NCBI GenBank assembly: GCA_023427355.1
Contig: JAEZBK010000041.1
Coordinates: 1-8,812, forward strand
DNA from: Pseudomonadota bacterium
Lineage (GTDB): Bacteria > Pseudomonadota > Alphaproteobacteria > Micropepsales > Micropepsaceae
Length of the DNA: 8,812 bases
Direction of reading: 5' to 3'
A model generated the notes under the pieces. The model was not told where the DNA came from. It did no database searches and was given only the letters and a program-made list of their open reading frames with translations. Positions 1 to 7,016 of this stretch are shown here, piece by piece. A program made the translations under genes and the position numbers. How positions within the stretch are numbered: the first letter of the stretch is position 1; each line of letters begins with the position of its first letter.

Positions 1-1268
1 AACATGTCGCGCAGATAGATGGTCTCGCGGGTCTGGTTGGGCAGTTCGATGCCGATGACGATGCGGCCCGAAATGGTGGCGATGCGCGCCGACACCGCCG
101 ACATGTTGCGCGCCACGTCATCGGCCAGCGAGATCACGCGGCTGGATTTGACGCCTGCTGCGGGCTCGAACTCATACAGCGTCACGACGGGGCCGGGACG
201 CACGGCGGTGATGCGGCCCTTGACGCCGAAGTCGGACAGCACCGCTTCGAGCATGCGGGCATTTTCCTCCAGCGCCTCGTCGGTGAGGTGGGCGGTGTCC
301 TTCACCACCACCGGCTCGCTCAGAAGATCCAGCGCCGGAAGCTGGTATTCGCCGCTGTCCAGGTTCAACGCGGTCTGGGTGCGCTTCTCGCTGGCGGCGG
401 ATTTGCGGGTGGCGTCGCGCTTGACGCGGCTTTCGCGGGCGTCGCGGCGTTCGGCCAGGCGGCGCTCGGCTACGGATTGCTGTGGCGCCGGGGCTTCATC
501 ATCGGCGTCATCGCCCAGGTGATAGCCGTCGTCATCCTCGTCGTCGGAATAGGGCTCGTGACGGTCTTCATCCTCGTCATGGGCGCGCGGACGGCGGAAG
601 TTCGAGACCTTCAGCATGCCGCCCAGCCAGACGGCGGTGGCCGGAAGGTCCAGGGCCGCGCGCAGCAGGGGTTTCCATTTCAGGCCGGTGGCAAGGAAGG
701 CAAGCGGCAGGCCGATCAGCAGCAGCAGCAGCGGCAGCACGACACTGAGCCAGGGCGCGCTCCACACCTGACCGGCATGGACCGAAAGACCATACGCGGC
801 AATGCCGATCAGGCCGCCCGCACCGGCGGGCAGCGTGGCGGGCGCGGGCAGAAGGCCCAGGCCGCCCGCCACCATCACGGTGGACAGCGGCCAGGCCAGG
901 GCGCGCCACAGCGCATATTTGAGCGAACGGCCGACAAGGGCGCGTGCGCCCCAGACCAGCAGCGGCGTGAGGGCACAGATGGCGGCGAAGCCGAAGCTTT
1001 GCAGCAGCAGGTCCGCGGCCACCGCGCCGAAGGGCCCCAGCCAGTTGCGGGCTTCGTTGCCGGTGGCGTGATTGATGCTGGGATCGGCGGAATTGTAGGT
1101 GATGAGCGCCAGCATCGCCGCCAGCGCGGCCGCGATCAGCAACAGGCCTGCGCCGCGATAGACCAGGATGCGGCCCAGGCGGCTCATCGCCAGCCTGGCT
1201 TCGGCCAATGCGTCCTGCATCGCCCCGCCGCGCGCCCGGGGTGTGTAAACGGTGGTGGATTTCGCCAT
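1..1268 (-). CDS. ftsK: DNA translocase FtsK, N-terminal part (cut by left edge)
   Basis: FtsK is the inner-membrane DNA pump that links septum formation to clearing and unlinking of chromosome ends. The minus-strand frame is open from an ATG at 1268 to the window edge, giving 422 residues. Residues about 40-195 hold several hydrophobic helices (the FtsK 4TM region). A charged linker follows (about 225-300), with an acidic run around 230-257 (DEDEDRHEPYSDDEDD) and an Arg/Lys/Glu-rich stretch. From about 328 comes the conserved alpha domain (LEENARMLEAVLSDFGVKG, then RPGPVVTLYEFEPAAGVK and GIELPN). The motor with Walker motifs and the gamma DNA-reading domain lie outside the window. The ATG is 18 bp after the dapC stop and is preceded by a G-rich AGGGG about 6 bases upstream, so co-transcription with dapC is likely. 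The linker is short compared with E. coli FtsK. Identification is firm; only completeness is unknown. Confidence 0.95.
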   Translation of the reverse strand, partial: MAKSTTVYTPRARGGAMQDALAEARLAMSRLGRILVYRGAGLLLIAAALAAMLALITYNSADPSINHATGNEARNWLGPFGAVAADLLLQSFGFAAICALTPLLVWGARALVGRSLKYALWRALAWPLSTVMVAGGLGLLPAPATLPAGAGGLIGIAAYGLSVHAGQVWSAPWLSVVLPLLLLLIGLPLAFLATGLKWKPLLRAALDLPATAVWLGGMLKVSNFRRPRAHDEDEDRHEPYSDDEDDDGYHLGDDADDEAPAPQQSVAERRLAERRDARESRVKRDATRKSAASEKRTQTALNLDSGEYQLPALDLLSEPVVVKDTAHLTDEALEENARMLEAVLSDFGVKGRITAVRPGPVVTLYEFEPAAGVKSSRVISLADDVARNMSAVSARIATISGRIVIGIELPNQTRETIYLRDM

Positions 1269-1286
1269 GGCCTGCCCCTGGGGCCG

Positions 1287-2489
1287 TCAGGCCCGGTCCA
1301 GAAAATTCCGTACCCTTTCGAGTGCGGTCGAAATGGTTGACAAATCACTAACGAGGGCGACCCGGACATAGGAAAAGCCAGGGTTTGTCTGGGTTTTCCC
1401 GGCCTCGGTTTCGCGCCCCATATAGGCGCCGGGCAGGGTGCGGATGCCTTCTTCCTGCCAGAGCCGAAAGGCCGTTTCCTCGCCATGGCCCACATCCAGC
1501 CAGAGGAAGAAACCGCCGCCGGGCCGGGTCATGCGGTTGCCCAGGATCGCTTCGGCGGCGCGCATCTTCTCCTGATAGGCGGCGCGCCCGGCCGCGACAT
1601 GCGCCTCGTCGTTCCAGCAGGCGGCGCTGGCCGCCAAGATCGGGGTGGGCACCTGCGGGCCTGCCACATTGCGGAAGGCGCGGAAGCGGGCGATCAGGTT
1701 GGCGCAGCCCACCACCATGCCGCTGCGCAAGCCCGGCAGGCCGCTGCGCTTGGACAGCGAGTGGAACGTCAGCAGGCGCGAAAAACCATTCGATTGCGCG
1801 AACCGCGCGGTCAGCGCGCAGAGCGGCGGGGCGTCGAACCAGATATCGGCATAACATTCGTCGGCCAGCACGATGAAGTCATGGACCTCGGCCAGGTCGA
1901 ACAGCGCGCGCCAATAGGCCTCGTCCGCCACCGCGCCTTCGGGATTGGACGGGGAGCAGACATAGACGGCGGCGATGCGGTCGAGCGTGGCGGGCGGCAG
2001 CGCCGCATAGTCGGGCAGGAAGCCGTTGGCGGCCAGCGCGGGCACATAGAGCGGCTCGGCACCGCAGGCCAGCGCGCCGGCGGCATAGACCTGGTAGAAG
2101 GGGTTGGGCATGGCGACGATGGGGCGCTGGCCGTTCTTCGTTTCGGGCACCAGCGGAAACAGCACGCTAAACAACCCGTCGCGCGTGCCGTTCAGCGGCA
2201 GCACATGGCGTTCCGGATCAATCCGGTTTTCCGGCAGGCCGAAGCGGCGCACCACCCAGCCCGCAGCGGCGCGGCGCCATTCCTCGGTGCCCGCGATCTG
2301 CGGATAATTGCCGAAGCGCGCGCTTTGCTGCGCCAGCGCCTCGGTCACGAAATCCGGCACCGCGCCCGACGGATCGCCCAGCGCCAGGCTGATAGGCTCG
2401 CGTCCCGGCTTCACATCGCCCAACAGGCTGGCCAGCCGGGCAAAGGGGCCGTCGGGCAGGGCATCGAGGCGGGATGAAGGCAAGCGCAT
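1287..2489 (-). CDS. dapC: Succinyldiaminopimelate transaminase (DapC-type aminotransferase)
   Basis: A PLP-dependent class I/II aminotransferase of 400 residues, a normal full length. The likely reaction is transfer of an amino group from glutamate to N-succinyl-2-amino-6-oxopimelate, a step toward meso-diaminopimelate and lysine in the cytosol. Fold-type I landmarks are in order: LALGDPSG near 36, PNPFYQVY at 128-135, CSPSNPEG with Asn182, LADECYADIW with Asp210 and Tyr213, the Schiff-base lysine Lys247 in SLSKRSGLPGLRSG, Arg255 for the cofactor phosphate, and Arg376 in YVRVALV for the substrate carboxylate. The PNPFYQ, DECY and LSKRS-x-x-PG-x-RSG blocks are what I know from proteobacterial DapC, which is why I prefer it over generic aspartate transaminases. 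No strong Shine-Dalgarno precedes the ATG (only GGA about 5 bases away). Substrate assignment is inferred from family resemblance; another amino donor or acceptor is possible. Confidence 0.82.
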   Translation of the reverse strand: MRLPSSRLDALPDGPFARLASLLGDVKPGREPISLALGDPSGAVPDFVTEALAQQSARFGNYPQIAGTEEWRRAAAGWVVRRFGLPENRIDPERHVLPLNGTRDGLFSVLFPLVPETKNGQRPIVAMPNPFYQVYAAGALACGAEPLYVPALAANGFLPDYAALPPATLDRIAAVYVCSPSNPEGAVADEAYWRALFDLAEVHDFIVLADECYADIWFDAPPLCALTARFAQSNGFSRLLTFHSLSKRSGLPGLRSGMVVGCANLIARFRAFRNVAGPQVPTPILAASAACWNDEAHVAAGRAAYQEKMRAAEAILGNRMTRPGGGFFLWLDVGHGEETAFRLWQEEGIRTLPGAYMGRETEAGKTQTNPGFSYVRVALVSDLSTISTALERVRNFLDRA

Positions 2490-2600
2490 GATTCCGTCGG
2501 AAGAACGGCGCGAAGCTAGCCGGGCGCTGGCCTTTGGGCCATCAAATTGTCATCGGGCGCCGCCGGGATGGCAGTGGCAAGCGCGCTGCCGGCCAATGCC

Positions 2601-2630
2601 TTGAAAGGCCGGTTTTCAGGCCCATATGAT
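2601..2630 (+). promoter_or_regulatory. Sigma70-type promoter for rnk
   Basis: TTGAAA at 2601-2606 and TATGAT at 2625-2630 are separated by 18 bases. Each hexamer has one mismatch to the TTGACA/TATAAT consensus, which is unusually good for a GC-rich alphaproteobacterium. Transcription would start near 2637, giving a leader of about 160 nt before rnk. Prediction from sequence only. Confidence 0.5.
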
Positions 2631-2688
2631 TCCCATGCATACCTTGCGTGCAACCATGCGTTCGAGCCGCACCCTCACGGGCTCCTGA

Positions 2689-2712
2689 CCGGGCGTCCCC
2701 TCCGGCGCCCGG
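2689..2712 (+). other. GC-rich hairpin in the rnk leader
   Basis: CCGGGCG (2689-2695) and CGCCCGG (2706-2712) form a perfect 7-bp stem with a 10-nt loop, placed between the predicted promoter and the rnk start. No U-run follows, so it is not an obvious intrinsic terminator. It could affect messenger stability or simply reflect high GC content. Confidence 0.3.
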
Positions 2713-2796
2713 CACACTGCACCTGATTGTTTCCCAACATCCCCGGTCTTGTGGTGAAAGCTCTGTCGTCATGCGGACCGGGCCAAGGAGTCTGCC

Positions 2797-3219
2797 ATGT
2801 TCCAACCTGTTCCCCCCGTGCGAATCCGTGAAAGTGATTTCCACCGCCTGGCGTTCCTGACCGGCCATACCGCGGAAGGCATGCTCGAATCCGCGCGCCT
2901 GCTGCGCGAAGAGTTGCTGCGGGCGCGCCGCGTGCCCGATGGCGAAATCGGCACGGTGCAGATCGGCATGACTGTGCGCTATCGCGACCTGGGCGATGCC
3001 AGTGTCCATGACGTGCGCCTGCAATATCCCAAGGATGCGCTCTTCCAGCCGGGCAGCGTGTCGGTCCTCTCGCCGGTCGGCGCGGCCATGATCGGATTGC
3101 CGCCAGGCTCCACCATGCGATGGCGGCAAGGCGATGGCCGCAGCCGGGCCATCACCATCCTGGCGATTGATCCGGTATCGCCTGCGCCGGCCACGCTGCA
3201 TGCGCCCTTGCCCAGCTAG
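2797..3219 (+). CDS. rnk: Rnk-type nucleoside diphosphate kinase regulator (GreA/GreB C-terminal domain)
   Basis: A 140-residue cytosolic protein, close to the 136 residues of E. coli Rnk. Residues about 12-46 form a short charged helical region with hydrophobic heptads (HRLAFLTGHTAEGMLESARLL), shorter than the coiled coil of true Gre factors. Residues about 52-126 form the FKBP-like GreA/GreB C-terminal domain, with VRYRDLG at 60-66, the family hallmark SPVGAAMIGLPPGS at 92-105 and a final strand AITILAID. Rnk-family proteins bind RNA polymerase near the secondary channel and compete with GreA/DksA-type factors; the E. coli gene was named for its effect on nucleoside diphosphate kinase level. 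The start is supported by AAGGAG six bases before the ATG. No acidic Gre-type coiled-coil tip is present, so RNA-cleavage stimulation is not expected. It converges on amtB and shares a terminator with it. Confidence 0.85.
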   Translation: MFQPVPPVRIRESDFHRLAFLTGHTAEGMLESARLLREELLRARRVPDGEIGTVQIGMTVRYRDLGDASVHDVRLQYPKDALFQPGSVSVLSPVGAAMIGLPPGSTMRWRQGDGRSRAITILAIDPVSPAPATLHAPLPS

Positions 3220-3227
3220 GCAACAAA

Positions 3228-3253
3228 AAAGGCCAGCCTTGCGGCTGGCCTTT
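3228..3253. terminator. Bidirectional intrinsic terminator between rnk and amtB
   Basis: AAAGGCCAGCC (3228-3238) pairs perfectly with GGCTGGCCTTT (3243-3253), an 11-bp stem around the 4-nt loop TTGC. Read on the minus strand, the loop is GCAA (a GNRA tetraloop) and the stem is followed by TTTTTTGTTG, an excellent U-tract for ending glnK-amtB transcripts. On the plus strand it is followed by TTTCTCGTT, a weaker but usable tail for rnk. It lies 8 bp after the rnk stop and 22 bp beyond the amtB stop. Confidence 0.9.
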
Positions 3254-3275
3254 CTCGTTGGCGATGACGCAGCGC

Positions 3276-4613
3276 TTAGCTGTGCATCGTCTCGCCGTGC
3301 AGGTTGACGTCGAGGCCCTCGATTTCGACTTCGCGCGTCACGCGCAGGCCGACGATCAGGTCCACCACCTTCAGGATGATGAAGGTGACGATGCCGCAAT
3401 AGACGAACACCGCGACGATCGAGACGAACTGCGGCCAGAGCTGCGCGATGTTGCCATCGGCCAGCCAGCCCTTGCCCAGCGAGTTGACCGCGCTGTCGGC
3501 AAAGACGCCGGTCAGGATGGCGCCCAGCGCGCCGCCCACACCATGCACGCCCCAGGCGTCCAGGCTGTCGTCATAGCCAAGCGCCTTCTTCAGCCACACC
3601 GCCGACAGGTAGCAGACGATACCCGCCGCCAGGCCGATGAACAGCGCGCCCATCGGGGTCACGAAGCCCGCGGCCGGGGTGATGGCGACAAGACCCGCCA
3701 CCGCGCCGGAGACCATGCCCAGGATGGAGGGCTTCTTGGCGATCAGCCATTCGGCGACCATCCAGGACAGCACGGCGGCCGCCGTGGCGATCTGGGTGAC
3801 CAGCATCGCCATCGCGGCGCTGGTGCCGGCCGAGACGGCGGAACCGGCGTTGAAGCCGAACCAGCCGACCCACAGCAGCGAGGCGCCGATCACCGACAGC
3901 ACCAGGTTGTGCGGCGCCATGTTCTCGGTGCCATAGCCGTGACGCTTGCCCAGCACGATGGCCGCGACCAGCGCGGCCGTACCGGCGTTCAAGTGCACCA
4001 CCGCACCGCCCGCGAAGTCCAGCGCGCCCAGCGTGGCCAGCCAGCCGCCGCCCCAGACCCAGTGGGCGATGGGGGCATAGACCAGCACCAGCCACAGCGA
4101 GATGAACCAGAGGAAGGCCGAGAACTTCATGCGGTCCGCCACCGCGCCGGCGATCAGGGCCGGGGTGATGATGGCGAAGGTCATCTGGAACACGACGAAG
4201 AGCGATTCGGGGATGGTGCCGAACAGCGCATCGACCGTCAGCGGAGCCAGGAACAGGAATTCCAGGCCGCCGACGAACTGGTTGACGCTCTCGCTGGGGT
4301 TGGCCTTGAAGGCCAGCGAATAGCCGATGACCATCCACAGAATGGTCATCAGGCCGGTGGCGGCGAAGCTCTGCGCCAGCGTCGCCAGCACGTTCTTCTT
4401 GCGCACCATGCCGCCATAGAACAGCGCCAGGCCCGGAATGGTCATCAGCAGCACCAGCGCGGTGGAGGTGAGCATCCAGGCGGTGTCGCCGCTATTCAGC
4501 GTCGGGGCGGCATCCTGCGCGAAGGCCGCGCCGGCGCTCAGCGCCAGGGCGCCCATGCCGGCGAGAAGCTTGACGCCCGCCTTTTTCAAAGTTTCCGTTT
4601 TCATCTCTCTCAT
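3276..4613 (-). CDS. amtB: Ammonium channel AmtB
   Basis: An inner-membrane Amt/MEP/Rh ammonium transporter of 445 residues. An N-terminal signal peptide (about 4-32, ending AFA before Gln33) is followed by eleven expected membrane helices. Conduction residues align with E. coli AmtB: Phe146 and Phe254 for the periplasmic Phe gate (Phe107/Phe215), Trp187 and Ser258 for the recruitment site (Trp148/Ser219), Asp199 (Asp160), and the twin histidines His207 in GGAVVHLNAG and His357 in WGVHGVGG (His168/His318). The cytoplasmic tail ends EVEIEGLDVNLHGE, the region that in this family docks PII. It follows glnK by 7 bp. The first ATG (4613) has GAGGG only a few bases upstream; an ATG at 4604 gives a more typical signal peptide beginning MKTE and may be the true start. 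Expression is probably driven from the RpoN-type promoter before glnK. Confidence 0.97.
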   Translation of the reverse strand: MREMKTETLKKAGVKLLAGMGALALSAGAAFAQDAAPTLNSGDTAWMLTSTALVLLMTIPGLALFYGGMVRKKNVLATLAQSFAATGLMTILWMVIGYSLAFKANPSESVNQFVGGLEFLFLAPLTVDALFGTIPESLFVVFQMTFAIITPALIAGAVADRMKFSAFLWFISLWLVLVYAPIAHWVWGGGWLATLGALDFAGGAVVHLNAGTAALVAAIVLGKRHGYGTENMAPHNLVLSVIGASLLWVGWFGFNAGSAVSAGTSAAMAMLVTQIATAAAVLSWMVAEWLIAKKPSILGMVSGAVAGLVAITPAAGFVTPMGALFIGLAAGIVCYLSAVWLKKALGYDDSLDAWGVHGVGGALGAILTGVFADSAVNSLGKGWLADGNIAQLWPQFVSIVAVFVYCGIVTFIILKVVDLIVGLRVTREVEIEGLDVNLHGETMHS

Positions 4614-4620
4614 TTCCCTC

Positions 4621-5031
<411 letters not shown>

Positions 5032-5035
5032 ACTC

Positions 5036-5065
5036 TTGGGCTTCGATCCAAGCCATTGTTATAAA
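5036..5065 (+). promoter_or_regulatory. Possible sigma70 promoter toward ubiH
   Basis: TTGGGC (5036-5041) and TATAAA (5060-5065) are 18 bases apart on the plus strand, followed by an AT-rich stretch. The start would lie roughly 165 nt before ubiH. The -35 is poor, so this is only a candidate; it sits right beside the glnK RpoN site on the other strand. Confidence 0.3.
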
Positions 5066-5098
5066 ATGGAAAAATGCGTTTTTTGGCGTTGAATGACT

Positions 5099-5121
5099 CA
5101 AAAACAGGCAGGCAGTTTTTG
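5099..5121. repeat. Inverted repeat CAAAAAC-N9-GTTTTTG
   Basis: A perfect 7-bp inverted repeat (5099-5105 and 5115-5121) around AGGCAGGCA. It lies about 100 bp upstream of the predicted glnK start of transcription and overlaps the first bases of the NtrC-like dyad. It may be an operator for an unidentified regulator; the A/T stem makes a functional RNA terminator unlikely. Confidence 0.35.
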
Positions 5122-5136
5122 CACAAAAATTACGCA
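5120..5136. promoter_or_regulatory. NtrC-type enhancer site
   Basis: TGCAC-AAAAATT-ACGCA fits TGC-N11-GCA, the spacing of NtrC half-sites (TGCACC-N5-GGTGCA), with an AT-rich centre; one flanking base pair extends the dyad to TTGC-N11-GCAA. Its centre lies about 120 bp upstream of the predicted RpoN start for glnK, a usual enhancer distance. The left half-site is better than the right. Confidence 0.45.
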
Positions 5137-5144
5137 ATGACCCA

Positions 5145-5165
5145 TGGCTGCATATTTTTTAGCCA
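5145..5165. repeat. Inverted repeat TGGCT-N11-AGCCA
   Basis: A perfect 5-bp inverted repeat (5145-5149 and 5161-5165) with an AT-rich 11-bp centre, 27 bp centre-to-centre from the NtrC-like dyad. It could be a second regulator site serving glnK or the divergent ubiH. Short repeats like this occur by chance, so support is weak. Confidence 0.3.
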
Positions 5166-5238
5166 CGCTATTTTGGGCGCGAGCCCGGCATACTGCGGCG
5201 TGGGCGCCGACCCGACTTGCGACGGGAGGGGGTAAGGA

Positions 5239-6459
5239 ATGAAAACGGACATTCTGATTTCGGGTGGCGGGATGGTCGGCCTGTCGCTGGGCATCGCCTT
5301 GGCGCAGGGCGGCTTCCGCGTGGCGGTGGCCGACCCGCAGATACTCACCGCGCAGCTGGATCCGGCATTCGATGGCCGGGTATCGGCGCTGGCCTATGCC
5401 ACCATCCGCATGTATCGGGCGCTGGGCCTATGGCCGGGGATGGAGGCGAACGCCCAGCCCATTCGCGAGATCCTGGTCACCGACGGCGCGCCGGGCAAAC
5501 CCGCCTCGCCCTTCTCGCTGCATTTCGATGCGCAGGAGGTGGGCGCATCCGAACTGGGCGCCATTGTCGAGAACCGGCACATCCGCGCCGCCCTGGGCGC
5601 GCGCGCGCAGGACGAAAAGAACCTGACCTTCATCACGCCCGCCGCCGTCACGGCGGTGACGGTGGACGGCGGCGGCGTCGTGGCCAGCCTGAGCAATGGC
5701 GAGCAGGTGCGCGCCACGCTCGCCATCGCCGCCGATGGCCGCATCTCGCCGTTGCGTGAGGCGCAGGGCATCAAAACCATCGGATGGTCCTATCCGCAGA
5801 CCGGCATCGTCGCGACGGTGGAACATGAGCGGCCGCACAATGGCGTGGCGTATGAGCATTTCCTGCCGGCCGGGCCGTTCGCGATATTGCCCATGACCGG
5901 CAACCGCTCCTCGCTGGTCTGGACGGAAGAAAAGGACAAGGCCCCCGCGCTGCTGGCGCTGGATGAAGGGCGCTTCAATGCCGAACTGCGCGCGCGTTTC
6001 GGCGCGCATCTGGGTGATGTGACGGTGGTGGGGGCCCGCTGGTCCTATCCGCTGGCGTTCCATATCGCGCGCGAATTCGTGAAGCCCCGTTTCGCGCTGG
6101 CGGGCGACTGCGCCCATGGCATCCATCCCATTGCGGGGCAGGGCCTCAACCTGGGGCTGAAGGATGCGGCGGCGCTGACCGAAGTGCTGCTGGATGCCGC
6201 GCGGCTGGGCCAGGATATCGGCGCGCTGGATGTGCTGCGGCGCTATGAACGCTGGCGGCGGTTTGATTCCGTGGCGATGGCGGCGAGCACGGATGCGCTG
6301 AACCGGCTTTTCTCCAATGACATCGCCCCGCTGCGCGCCATCCGCGATATCGGCATGGGCATCGTGGATTCCATCGGGCCTGCAAGGCGCTTCTTCATGC
6401 GCCATGCCGGCGGGGATGTGGGAAAACTTCCCAAGCTGATGCGGGGCGAGGCGGCCTGA
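5239..6459 (+). CDS. ubiH: FAD-dependent ubiquinone-biosynthesis hydroxylase (UbiH/UbiF/COQ6 family)
   Basis: A class A flavoprotein monooxygenase of 406 residues, normal for the family, that hydroxylates the aromatic ring of a ubiquinone precursor using NAD(P)H and O2 at the inner face of the membrane. The N-terminal ADP-binding motif is GGGMVG at 9-14 after a hydrophobic strand. NRHIRAAL (112-119) and the DG motif (ADGR at 165-168) follow. The C-terminal FAD/ribityl signature is GDCAHGIHPIAGQGLNLG at 289-306. Cys291 replaces the more usual Ala in GDAAH, a mild variant. The start is supported by the G-rich GGGAGGGGG upstream, with AAGGA directly abutting the ATG. Alphaproteobacteria use paralogues (UbiL, UbiM and others) with differing ring positions, so the C-position hydroxylated cannot be read here. 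It is divergent from glnK; the lipoprotein gene follows 58 bp later. Confidence 0.9.
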   Translation: MKTDILISGGGMVGLSLGIALAQGGFRVAVADPQILTAQLDPAFDGRVSALAYATIRMYRALGLWPGMEANAQPIREILVTDGAPGKPASPFSLHFDAQEVGASELGAIVENRHIRAALGARAQDEKNLTFITPAAVTAVTVDGGGVVASLSNGEQVRATLAIAADGRISPLREAQGIKTIGWSYPQTGIVATVEHERPHNGVAYEHFLPAGPFAILPMTGNRSSLVWTEEKDKAPALLALDEGRFNAELRARFGAHLGDVTVVGARWSYPLAFHIAREFVKPRFALAGDCAHGIHPIAGQGLNLGLKDAAALTEVLLDAARLGQDIGALDVLRRYERWRRFDSVAMAASTDALNRLFSNDIAPLRAIRDIGMGIVDSIGPARRFFMRHAGGDVGKLPKLMRGEAA

Positions 6460-6517
6460 CGCCGGTCTTCTGGCGGCGGCCCTGTCGTGCAGGGCGCTGC
6501 CCGACATGAGGTGACCC

Positions 6518-6715
6518 ATGCGGATACCCAATGTGTTGCTGCTTGGCGTGGTGATGACGGCATCCCTGGGCGGATGCGCCTATCGCTTTTCGCCGCCGCG
6601 TGATGGCGTGTTGCCGCGCAATGCGCCGCAATTGCGCGCCTATCCCGAGGTTTCCGCGCAAGACAGATGGCTGAACCCCGCCATCTGCGCGAAATATTGC
6701 CCTACGGCGAACTAG
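6518..6715 (+). CDS. Small lipoprotein with C-terminal CxxxC
   Basis: A 65-residue predicted lipoprotein of unknown function. Residues 1-19 form a signal peptide and LGGC at 17-20 is a lipobox, so Cys20 would be lipidated. Ala at +2 after Cys suggests sorting to the outer membrane. The mature part is only 46 residues and Pro/Arg-rich, and ends with a tail holding Cys57 and Cys61 (CAKYC). A GAGGTG with about 4 bases before the ATG supports the start. The 3' end overlaps the converging 104-residue membrane gene by 14 bp. I do not recognise the family. The combination of ribosome binding site, intact lipobox and codon use like its neighbours makes it credible as a real gene. Confidence 0.7.
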   Translation: MRIPNVLLLGVVMTASLGGCAYRFSPPRDGVLPRNAPQLRAYPEVSAQDRWLNPAICAKYCPTAN

Positions 6716-7016
6716 GCGGTTCTTTGGGCGGCATTCTTGTTTTCAGGATCATCCAGGCCGCCAGCAGCGCCATGCCGGTGGCGCAGATCACCGCCAGCAC
6801 CAGCGGCGTCAGCGCCATGCCGCGCGCCGCATCATTGTAGAACGGCCCCTGCACCAGCGCCGTGGTGGTGAAACCGGCCGTGCCGCCCAGCAGCGCCGCC
6901 AGGCCGGCACGCCGCGCTTTGTCGGGCGGCGCCATGAAGCGCGCCCCGATCCACACCGCGATGGCCAGCAGCGACGACACCATCAACCCCATCACGACCA
7001 GGACGACGGGGCTCAA
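6702..7016 (-). CDS. Three-helix small membrane protein, unknown function
   Basis: A 104-residue protein with three predicted membrane helices, at about 3-24, 38-56 and 67-91, joined by short loops (PPDKARR after helix 1; QGPFYNDAARG before helix 3) and a Pro-rich C-terminus. The start is TTG at 7016, inside TTGA overlapping the upstream stop. AAAAGGA at 7024-7030 sits 7 bases before this TTG, which is strong support for it over an internal ATG at residue 9. The overlap and ribosome binding site imply translational coupling to the 136-residue gene. The positive loop after helix 1 suggests a cytoplasmic side there. I do not recognise the family; a cytochrome or transporter accessory role cannot be shown. 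Confidence 0.7.
   Translation of the reverse strand: MSPVVLVVMGLMVSSLLAIAVWIGARFMAPPDKARRAGLAALLGGTAGFTTTALVQGPFYNDAARGMALTPLVLAVICATGMALLAAWMILKTRMPPKEPPSSP

Larger units (their letters stand above)
2490..2796. other. 307-bp non-coding stretch between divergent dapC and rnk
   Basis: No convincing gene lies here. Short open frames starting at 2635 and 2648 lack ribosome binding sites. The right half holds a sigma70-like promoter facing rnk (2601-2630) and a GC-rich hairpin in the presumed leader (2689-2712). I found no convincing promoter for dapC on the minus strand, although one must lie here or further upstream if dapC is not served from elsewhere. An imperfect inverted repeat (CCT-T-GAAA / TTTC-AGG, 2599-2620) overlaps the -35 box and spacer of the rnk promoter and could be an operator. 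Confidence 0.6.

Noticed and set aside
288..1340. A 350-codon plus-strand frame opposite ftsK
   Set aside because: The minus-strand FtsK frame explains this region fully; the plus-strand product is low-complexity Gln/Arg/Gly.
2635..2688. A 17-codon leader-peptide-like frame before the hairpin upstream of rnk
   Set aside because: No Shine-Dalgarno, the predicted transcription start falls at or just after its ATG, and there is no run of a regulatory amino acid, so attenuation is not supported.
5099..5121. Reading the CAAAAAC/GTTTTTG repeat as an intrinsic terminator
   Set aside because: The stem is mostly A-U pairs and too weak, and no gene ends nearby; kept only as a possible operator.
6479..6495. 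Hairpin GCCCTG-TCGTG-CAGGGC between ubiH and the lipoprotein gene
   Set aside because: A 6-bp stem without a following U-run; not a credible terminator and expected by chance at this GC content.
5428..6531. A 367-codon minus-strand frame opposite ubiH
   Set aside because: UbiH carries all its flavoprotein motifs on the plus strand; the antisense product shows no recognisable fold and is Arg/His-rich.
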